A stretch of DNA of 10,641 bases from the NCBI GenBank assembly GCA_943704525.1, contig CALSCQ010003325.1:1-10641 (forward strand), in the 5' to 3' direction. The notes under the pieces were generated by a model, which was given only the letters and a program-made list of their open reading frames with translations, was not told the origin of the DNA and searched no databases. Both the position numbers and the translations under genes were made by a program. The stretch's first letter is position 1, and every line of letters begins with the position of its first letter. This stretch comes from Pigoraptor vietnamica (lineage: Eukaryota > Opisthokonta > Filasterea). This document shows positions 1-6,446 of the stretch, piece by piece.

Positions 1-653
1 CCCCCGGAGTCTATCGGCCTTGAGGCGCAAAGTGGCGGAAGGTGTGCTCCCTCTTCTCTTTCTCTTCCACCGCTATATCGTCCCTGCGACGCAGTCTGTG
101 AATACTGCCTGTAACATATGGACGAACTTTGAGCTCATCGGTCGCTGTGGCCCATCCATCCCCAACACCGTCCATCGCGTGCACTGACCTCGGGGACGGC
201 GGTGTCGTCTGGGAGCCCCGTTACATTGTTGGCGCATGTCGACCAGGCCATTTGCAGTGCGCACTCTCGCGCGTGTGGTCGATGAATACAATACTTTTTG
301 CTGCTGACAACACGAAGAGTTTGACCACTGACCCGTCGTCGGCATTAAGTTGTGCTACCCAAAAACAAAAACACACCGTAAGGCAGTGGTGTTGTTCATA
401 GCACGGCAACCACCACTGCTTCTGCACGCGCAATACGATTGCCGCACGCCAACACGCAACAGTCAAGACAAACGACAACGGAAAAACGACAAAAACGAAA
501 AACGCAACGAAACGACGCGGCAACGCAAGGACAGCAGCCGCGTGGCGAGGTAACGGAGATGGAAAGCGGCAGGAACCAGTCCACGCACGCTTTCCCGCCG
601 AAAAAGACACTCTAAGACGCAAGCAGGCGAAGCACGCGGCAAAGCGACGAGAC
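1..653. other. Downstream flank of the ARID1/SWI1-like gene; possible gene fragment at left edge
   Basis: No gene is recognised here. From about 350 to 560 the strand that would be the 3' UTR of the minus-strand gene is pyrimidine-rich, with repeated GTTTTTC-like runs, as expected for UTR or flanking DNA. No AATAAA signal for the minus strand is visible. On the plus strand one frame is open from base 2 to a TGA at 185-187 (about 61 codons, no ATG needed). It has a hydrophobic, protein-like composition and could be the last exon of a gene lying mostly outside the window, but I recognise no family. Other short frames on both strands look like GC-driven chance. Confidence 0.5.
2..187 (+). CDS. 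Possible 3'-terminal coding fragment, unrecognised
   Basis: This is an open frame of about 61 codons entering from the left edge and ending in TGA at 185-187. The translation has a hydrophobic stretch (LPLLFLFHRYIV) followed by a mixed segment including NIWTNFELIGRC. It has no visible domain, start codon or homology that I can name. It may be the last exon of an upstream plus-strand gene that converges on the ARID1/SWI1-like gene, or chance. Confidence is low because the length is modest and a single frame in GC-rich DNA can stay open this long. Confidence 0.15.
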   Translation, partial: PRSLSALRRKVAEGVLPLLFLFHRYIVPATQSVNTACNIWTNFELIGRCGPSIPNTVHRVH

Positions 654-2135
654 TCAAGCAAAGGCAAGCTCGTAGAGGATGCCGGAGACAGGCTCGCAAA
701 TCTCCCTTTCGATAGTGCCGCGCGTCAGCAGGTCCACGAGAGCCGTCTCGCCGCGCGAAATGACCGCCCTGTTCGACGCGTTCTCCGCCAGCGACAGCAG
801 CACACGAGCCGCGCGCGCGCGCACATCCGTCCCCGCCATCAGGCCGCCGGGCAGGCCATCCGCGACGGTCGCCATGAGGAGCGCGATGCAGCCCCGCTGT
901 GCGCCAATTCGCGCGCGCATGCCTGGCCCCGAAGCTGCGAGGTTCGCAAGGATAAACACGGCCGTCTCCCTCACGACGGCGTCGGGCGATATCAGGCGGT
1001 GCGTGAGCCACAGGAGAAGGCGGTCGATGTGCTGAGCGTGCGCAAGGCCAATCATCTTCGCGTTCGCCTCCGACAGCGACAGCTTGGTGACAATTTCTAG
1101 CAGCACGCCCAGCTCGTGCGATTCCTTGTCAAACGCGCTCGAGAGTACTTCGGCGCCCGGCGGGAGGCCAAGGCCGAGGTCCGCGAGCTCGCTGTCCGGA
1201 CCGTACGCGTCCGTGTCCGCGGTCACCAGACAATCGAGAACGAACCCGCCGTAGTGCTCCACCACGCGCACAATGCCCGCGACGAGACGGTCGGCGAGGG
1301 CGCGGCTATTCGAGAGGGACTGAATGTCAATGTTGTGGGCGACGTTCGAAAGAAACACGAGCGAATCGTCGACGTGGTCCCAATCGTCGCAGTGCAGCCC
1401 GTCCACTGCCAGCACAACGGCACCCTCGTGAGTCCCCAACACGCTCTCGTTGAACCGAAGAAATGACAGCGCGCGCAAAATGTTCGCGATGCACCGCACT
1501 CGCTCAATGGCAGCCCACTCAATCCCGTTCATACCCTCGCCGCCCCCGCCAGCAAACAGCGTTCCGTCCTCGGACGCAGGCTCCGTCAATCCATGCCGCC
1601 CTTGCGCGGGAAGCGAAGAGGAGGACGAGGACAACAGCCGAGACCCTTCGTCGTGCGGAAGCAGCGCACTCCGCTGGCGCTTCGTCGGTCGCGCTGGCGA
1701 GTGGGGCGCGGCGGCACGCTTTCCATTGCACACCCTTGTGCTTCCGATTATCGAAGTGGCGTCGTCGTCCATACCAACGTCCAATCGAATGTGAGGGGAC
1801 AGGCGGTACCGTCCCACGGCGACGTGCGCGTACAGCAGCGCCGGCGCATGCTGGGCATCGGTGACCATCGAATGCTGGCGCTTGAGCCGTGCAAAGGGCG
1901 ACTTGAGGGGGAGCTCGCCCGCGGCCGATTCCGGCTGCTGCGCTTGCGAGAGCTCGAGGAGCGCGAGGCAATGCTGCTGGTGCTCGACCAGAAGTGGAAG
2001 CAGCTCGGGGTGCTTCGCGAGGACAATGGGCTGGCCGTTGTCGTGCAGGACGACTGTGAGGACATTCAGAGCCCAGGTCACCTCGGCGGACAGTCCAGAC
2101 TTCAGCGCCAGGATTACACGGTCGACATCCCAAGG
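654..2135 (-). other. BAF250_C / armadillo-like C-terminal region
   Basis: Residues 711-1203 are encoded by one exon. The first block (residues 717-771) carries LKSGL-AE-TWAL followed by [11 protein letters not shown], closely resembling the ARID1A C-terminal domain. A polar insert with a serine run and the basic RPTKRQR follows. Helical repeats resume at [16 protein letters not shown] (921-936) and continue through segments such as [14 protein letters not shown] and [14 protein letters not shown] to the end at [12 protein letters not shown]-like helical repeats are an inference from these hydrophobic patterns. Confidence 0.85.
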
Positions 2136-2693
2136 GCCTTCGGAGCGAAAAGGGGGGTTATCAGCGGATGTGGCGAGTACACAAAAGGCGAAACGCTTGC
2201 ACACACACACACACTTATACGAAACAGAACGGTGGAGCGCACTCACCAATAGCGAGCCTGTTCACGGGCTTCCCCGGGACAAACATTTCGACCTTCTCAA
2301 TGCCCTCGGTGGGGTCGCGCGGGGTCTCCTTCTTCACGGGCTGCTGGGGCTGAGGCTGAGGCTGTGGCTGAGGCTCGGCAGCGGGCGTGGAGCCTGCCGT
2401 GGAGCCTGCACGGGTGTGCGTCAGTGAAGGCATCTTCTAACGAAAAAAGCAGACTGCCCAGTGCTCACCTCTCCGCTCGGACTCGGATGGCCGTCGGCTC
2501 ATCAACTGCAGGCAACAAAACGGCGGCTTTAGTAAGTCGTGCGAAGGACCCAAACCGACAATCACGGTCAATGCGCCCACAAAGTCAGGCAGATTAACGG
2601 CAATTAATGACATCAAACATGCATAAGCATAGCTGCAATCACAACACAGCGACACACACACACCGCACACACACATGCACACACACACACACA

Positions 2694-2780
<87 letters not shown>

Positions 2781-3094
2781 TAACACACCTTCTTGATGTA
2801 CGGCTCCATGTACTTGACGTAATGCTGCTTGAGGTTGAACGACGCACTCGTCACGCTGTCCGGTATATTCATCGCCCGCGTAATTTCCCGCCACCGCTTG
2901 TTGTCGACGACCGCCGCAAGGCCGCCCATTCGCTGGATGAGCGTGTGGAGCTTGAAGAGATCGATGTCTTGGTGGCCCATTACGGGAATGCGGTTCACTT
3001 GCTGGCCTGCACGACCAGGGTCGACGGAGAAAGGAACCGGTGAGTGGATACTCATAGACACGCGCGAATCGACCGACAGGGACGAGCATAAATT

Positions 3095-3129
<35 letters not shown>

Positions 3130-3533
3130 ACCAATGCGAAAACAGAGAGGCTCGAAACCGACGAGCAATATTCACACACCCGTTTGCCGCAGGTGCTCAA
3201 AATAGCCGTCGAGGAAGATCTTGCGTTCGGGTTCGTCCGACATGGCGTATTGCCGTGCGATCTGCAAAAAGCACGACACGAGGGTCAGTCGACGCCTACT
3301 CGTGTATGGAAATGGATGCTGATCTCATATGAGCTCATATGAACAATGGGCAGAGTATCCTCGAGTCACAACACAGACAATCGGTAATGCATAAAACTGT
3401 CGTGGGTGGACGCGATAACCGTCAAATTCTCTCACACAATGGCACAACTAATATAACGAATGCTAACATACGCACGCACGCACACGCACGCGCACGCACG
3501 CACACACGCACACGCACGCACGCACGCACGCAC

Positions 3534-3614
<81 letters not shown>

Positions 3615-5738
3615 GCTCGTGCGTCATCAACTCCGTTGTCGACGGCTTCGCTTTCTCTTCCTTCTTCGCCCTACCGCGCGCGGGTTGCGGCTGCTGCACA
3701 GACATCATCGACTGCATCGCCGACTGCTGGAGCGCGTGCGGATCCCCCTTTTGGTGGAACCCGGACGCGGCCGTCTCCATCACCATCGTACGCGCGAGGC
3801 TGTCGAGGTCGGGTCGGCCAGCGTCCGACGACTTGACGCTCTGCTTCTTCGCCCCCGCCGCCGGCGCCCGCACCGGCATTGCCGCCGGCTGCGCACCCGG
3901 CGTCATCGTCATTCGCGACATGAGCTGGTGCTGCGGTGGCAGCGCGTGGGCGTGCGCGTGCTGCATGAAACGCATGTCGGGAAGGGTCCCCTGCGCCTGC
4001 GCTTGAGCCTGTGCCTGTGCTTGGGCCTGGACTTGCGCGCGGTACGCGGCCGCGGCGTTTGGCTGCCCACTCGCGATGGCCGCCAGCGCCTGTTGCTGCT
4101 GTTGCTGCTGGAGACGCGCTTGCAGCTGCGACTGCTGCCGCTGTGCCTGAGCCTGAGCCTGTGCGGCCACGGCCTGCGCCTGCGCCTGAGCGACGGCTTG
4201 CGCCTGCGTCTGGGGGCTAGCAACACCACCGGGACCAGCGAAGCCAACAGGCGCCCTTGGTCGCGCGCCCGCGACGGCAGCAAGGGACGCAGCGTTCCAC
4301 TGTGCCATGTGCGCGTTTGCGTCCTGTGCGGCGAAGGCTCCAGCCGCCTGTTGCTGTTGGGAAACAGATGTCAAACTGAGAAAGGTACAATAAAGAACGG
4401 TCCTCTCCAAACACATGTAGCGACATCGATCTCTGGACGCTTCTACGAAAACTTAATAACACAGAAGCCACTAACACGGTCCAACCACACATCGAGACGA
4501 GCGAAGCCCACTCCACAGTCGACGAGCAGAAAGAATGGGCGCACTTGCCTGTGCTCTCTTTTGCTGTGCGGCGAATGCGACCGCCGGCTGAGAGTTGCAT
4601 GTTGCGCACAGCCCATTGATGACCTGCGCAACACGAGTTATGGAAAAATCCGCAGTCCAATCCACACCGTCTCACATCGCATACAGCCATAAAGTTTTGG
4701 AGACAAACAGGCCGCACACACAAGGAGTGAGTGTCGAATCGGCTCTCAAATCATCGACCTGCGTCCATCGACTCCACCACGCAAGGAGAGAGAGCGACCT
4801 CTAATGTCCATGGCACCCACCGCGCGCTGCGTCCCGCACGCCTCGCACAGCAGCTCCATCACGCGATCCCCGTCCGTCATGTGCGCAAGCGACTGCTGCG
4901 CCTGCGACGCCTGCACACCCGCCTTGCCGCGCGCCTCCTTCTGCAACACAGACGCCCGCAGCGCCATCATCGCCGCCGCATTCATCGACTGCGCTGCGGC
5001 CGCGGCCGCCTGCGACTGCGCCTGCTGCTGCTGTTGCTGCGCCTGGAGTTGTTGCTGCTGCGCCTGTTGCTTCTGCTGGCCCTTCTGCATGATGTACCCG
5101 ATGATGGCCTTGGCGCGCTCGGGGTCCGCACCCGCCAAAAGCTCCTGAATCTGGCGCGGCAGCTGTCGCGTGAACGAATCTTGCGCCTGTGCCTGCGCCT
5201 GTGCCTGCGCTTGTGCCTGCGCCTGTGCCTGCGCTTGTGCCTGTGCTTGGGCTTGCTGGGCCTGAACTTGGGCCTGAACTTGGGCCTGGTGGGCTTGCGC
5301 CTGCGCCTGCGCTTGCGACGCCACCTTGTGCCCCGCCGCCTGAGTCTGCGCCGCCTTCTGTCGCAAGAACTGCTGTTGCTGCAGAATGAGATGCTGCACC
5401 GCCGCACGCGACGCCGGGTCTGCGAGCAGCTTGGGATCCACCTGGGCCTGCGCGCCGTGTTGCTGCTGGACGGCCATCTGACGCTGCATCAGGGCATACG
5501 CGAGCTGGTCCGGGGTGAAAGAATTGGGAGCCCCGTGCGGCTGCATGGCGCCCACCGGCCACATCCCGCCCATAGGGTGCCCCATCGGCGCGCCCTCCCC
5601 CGGGGGCTGCGCCGGTACGTTGGATAAGTAATCGAGTTGGAGGGAGTGTAAAAGGGGCAAACCCATAATGGACAGAGCAGATCGCCCCCAGCGGGCACAC
5701 ACCTTCTTGCCCCCCGGGGGATTGCCGGGAGCACTCAT
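654..5738 (-). CDS. ARID1: SWI/SNF chromatin-remodelling subunit, ARID1/BAF250/Swi1 family (ARID plus ARM-like C-terminus)
   Basis: Nuclear SWI/SNF (BAF) subunit; in this family the ARID binds DNA and the C-terminal armadillo-like region scaffolds the complex core. Exons on the minus strand are 5738-5703, 5606-4821, 4623-4549, 4353-3613, 3261-3180, 3006-2789, 2436-2247 and 2137-654, totalling 3612 nt (1203 aa). Intron phases are 0,0,0,0,1,0,1 and all agree. The start has A at -3 and an in-frame TGA 21 nt upstream. Residues 13-546 are Gln/Ala/Pro-rich with QA repeats. The ARID spans about 557-645 and a PQ repeat lies in exon 7. A basic RPTKRQR (859-865) is a likely nuclear signal. The C-terminus (711-1203) contains [14 protein letters not shown] and a leucine-rich LLPLLVE, patterns typical of the BAF250_C region of ARID1A, and these argue for ARID1/Swi1 rather than ARID2/Rsc9. 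Exon 1 (12 aa) is the least certain: intron 1 is 96 bp without a stop, so retention would stay in frame. Confidence 0.9.
2200..2214 (+). repeat. Short CA run in intron 7
   Basis: About seven CA units in the 109-bp intron 2246-2138 (donor GTGAGT, acceptor ctccgaag). It is a third intron of the same gene carrying TG repeats in the sense strand. Confidence 0.9.
2434..2439 (-). other. NAGNAG tandem acceptor of ARID1/SWI1-like exon 7
   Basis: The sense strand reads ttttttcgTAGAAG (allowing for the flanking t) before ATGCCTTCA. Splicing after the first AG gives exon 7 from 2436, and after the second from 2433; they differ by one in-frame Lys. A TAG stop in frame just upstream means the exon must begin here. 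Confidence 0.6.
2701..2778 (+). repeat. (CA)39 microsatellite in intron 6
   Basis: An uninterrupted 78-bp CA run in the 352-bp intron 2788-2437 of the minus-strand gene. It starts 10 nt inside the intron (sense strand GTGTGTTATT, then TG repeats). Imperfect CA runs continue to about 2650 on the other side. Confidence 0.98.
2792..3231 (-). other. ARID (BRIGHT) DNA-binding domain, interrupted by an intron
   Basis: Residues about 557-645 of the ARID1/SWI1-like protein form a full ARID. It has an N-terminal helix ([17 protein letters not shown]), the conserved [18 protein letters not shown] segment, the RMGG turn, a [12 protein letters not shown] helix and a final [14 protein letters not shown] helix. 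The phase-1 intron 3179-3007 lies between the first helix and the core. The G that ends exon 5 joins GC from exon 6 to make a glycine, which restores the expected motif order and supports the splice model. Confidence 0.93.
3096..3128 (+). repeat. A33 homopolymer in intron 5 (T33 in the sense strand)
   Basis: Thirty-three A residues in the plus strand within the 173-bp intron 3179-3007, so the transcript carries U33. It lies about 90 nt before the acceptor, too far upstream to be the ordinary polypyrimidine tract. It is not flanked by a recognisable retroelement body. Confidence 0.95.
3325..3342. repeat. 18-bp perfect palindrome
   Basis: TCATATGAGCTCATATGA reads the same on both strands. It also contains a 10-nt tandem near-duplication (CTCATATGAG / CTCATATGAA). 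It lies inside intron 4, 63 bp from its acceptor. Function unknown. Confidence 0.95.
3466..3534 (+). repeat. Alternating purine-pyrimidine (CG/CA) tract
   Basis: A 69-bp strictly alternating purine-pyrimidine tract rich in GCAC and CGCG steps, directly beside the (AC)39 run with a single phase break at 3534/3535. This is the sequence type most prone to Z-DNA. Confidence 0.9.
3535..3612 (+). repeat. (AC)39 microsatellite
   Basis: An uninterrupted 78-bp AC run. Its last two bases (3611-3612) form the GT donor of intron 4 of the minus-strand gene. Confidence 0.98.
4354..4548 (-). other. GC-AG intron (intron 3 of the ARID1/SWI1-like gene)
   Basis: The 195-bp intron starts CAG|GCAAGT, the standard context of the rare GC-AG class, and ends ttcccaacag. 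Both ends are phase 0 and join AAQQKRAQ to QQAAGAFAA. No nearby GT donor keeps the frame as well. Confidence 0.75.
4597..4847 (-). other. CX2C-X10-CX2C zinc-finger-like motif formed across intron 2
   Basis: After splicing, C266 and C269 (end of exon 2) and C280 and C283 (start of exon 3) give CX2C-X10-CX2C. That is the cysteine spacing of RanBP2-type zinc fingers, but the Trp before the first Cys and the central Asn of that family are missing here. Zinc binding is inference; the spacing is read directly from the spliced model. Confidence 0.5.
5181..5315 (-). repeat. Gln-Ala repeat tract with a 12-nt coding repeat
   Basis: Residues 110-154 are almost pure Gln-Ala alternation, ending in 12 AQ units after a QQ. 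On the plus strand 5181-5240 is five copies of a 12-nt unit, YTGCGCYTGTGC, so the protein repeat grew by DNA repeat expansion as well as selection on composition. Shorter QA and Q runs recur in exon 4 (about 3989-4040 and 4085-4215). Confidence 0.9.
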
Positions 5739-6446
5739 TGTGGCCCCAGCGACAGTTCACCGCCGTTCCAGACGCATTTGCGCGCCCATGCCAGGCCGAC
5801 ACTGCAAGTACCAGTGGAAACGGACCGTTAAGCAATGTATAATACAAACCGCGGTGAGTGTGTGCACTCTCACGTCGCAGATGCCTGGACTTTCCGCTCA
5901 CCTATGGCAGCGTGGGGCACTCGCACAAACGGAGCGCGACGAAGCAATAAGACCGCACGACGTCTTCTCCAAGGGGGGACGGCAGACACACGCACTCGAC
6001 GTCTCCTTTCGTGCGCGCACACATTCGGTTCTCGCCTCTTTGCTTAGAGAAAGTAACGCCGAAAGTGCGCAAGTGTCGTGCACAACTTTCAAAAAAAAAG
6101 TGTGACGTGTTGGAAATGGCGCGCATGGGCACGTGAGCGGGTCAACATATCTATAAATGTACATTAATGGGTTATTTACACTATATATGTATATTTATAA
6201 ACATATGACACTTATATGTGTATTTCTGTTTGTTAAAAACTATATATGGTAATATTTTCTACAAAATGTACTATACATAGCACCAATTGGCGCGCACAGC
6301 CACAAAATTCAAATTTTCAGATTTTTTGGACAGGTCAGAGTGCCACACGCAACATCGGATCGGCCCTCTCATCACATTCAATTTCTCACATTGCGCTCAC
6401 TGACAGGGCGCTCCCCCTGCGCTCGCTGCGCCCCCGATAATCCGAC
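5739..6446. promoter_or_regulatory. Shared divergent 5' region of the ARID1/SWI1-like and MPS1 genes
   Basis: This 708-bp interval separates the two start codons and holds no convincing gene. It must contain both 5' UTRs and promoters. Visible elements are a palindromic E-box CACGTG at 6130-6135, TATAAA at 6152-6157, a palindromic TTTATAAA at 6194-6201 that offers a TATA-like core on both strands, and a CCAATTGG palindrome at 6283-6290 overlapping TTGGCGCG (6287-6294). These are short motif matches, so their use is inference. Confidence 0.6.
6145..6345. other. AT-rich island in the divergent promoter region
   Basis: About 200 bp of strongly AT-rich DNA dominated by TATA, ATAT and TTTA runs, in sharp contrast to the GC-rich surroundings. 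It contains a small inverted repeat (ACATAT 6201-6206 and ATATGT 6214-6219). It probably marks the core promoter or a nucleosome-depleted stretch. Confidence 0.8.

Larger units (their letters stand above)
3262..3612 (-). other. Intron 4 of the ARID1/SWI1-like gene, beginning with (GT)39
   Basis: The 351-bp intron runs from CAG|GTGTGT at 3612 to tttttgcag ending at 3262. The first 78 intron bases in the sense strand are pure GT repeats, then a GTGC-rich alternating tract. An 18-bp palindrome lies near the 3' end at 3325-3342. Both boundaries are phase 0. Confidence 0.85.

Noticed and set aside
2433-2433. Separate gene starting at the ATG of exon 7 on the minus strand
   Set aside because: ARID followed by a BAF250_C-like region is the known ARID1/Swi1 order, and exon 6 and exon 7 are phase compatible, so one gene is simpler.
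2647-2778. CRISPR-like or satellite array at the CA tracts
   Set aside because: Dinucleotide repeats without spacers, inside a eukaryotic intron; plain microsatellite.
3096-3128. A33 as the tail of a retroposed element
   Set aside because: No target-site duplication or element body is visible beside it. It reads as a simple homopolymer in an intron.
2613-3200. Long Cys-Val repeat protein on the minus strand
   Set aside because: The Cys-Val run is translation of TG repeats in intron 6. The real coding part is only the ARID exon 3006-2789, which ends at a GTGTGT donor.
3460-4692. 410-codon plus-strand frame over the CA repeat and Gln-rich exon
   Set aside because: It starts in a CA microsatellite (His-Thr repeat) and reads the antisense of QA codons as Leu/Arg repeats. 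It is a shadow of exon 4 of the minus-strand gene.
4731-5627. 298-codon plus-strand Leu/Arg/His-rich frame
   Set aside because: Antisense shadow of exon 2 of the ARID1/SWI1-like gene, created by CTG/CGC complements of Gln/Ala codons.
5668-6105. 145-codon plus-strand frame in the intergenic region
   Set aside because: It overlaps the first exon and start of the minus-strand gene antisense. It has no recognisable domain and weak protein-like character.
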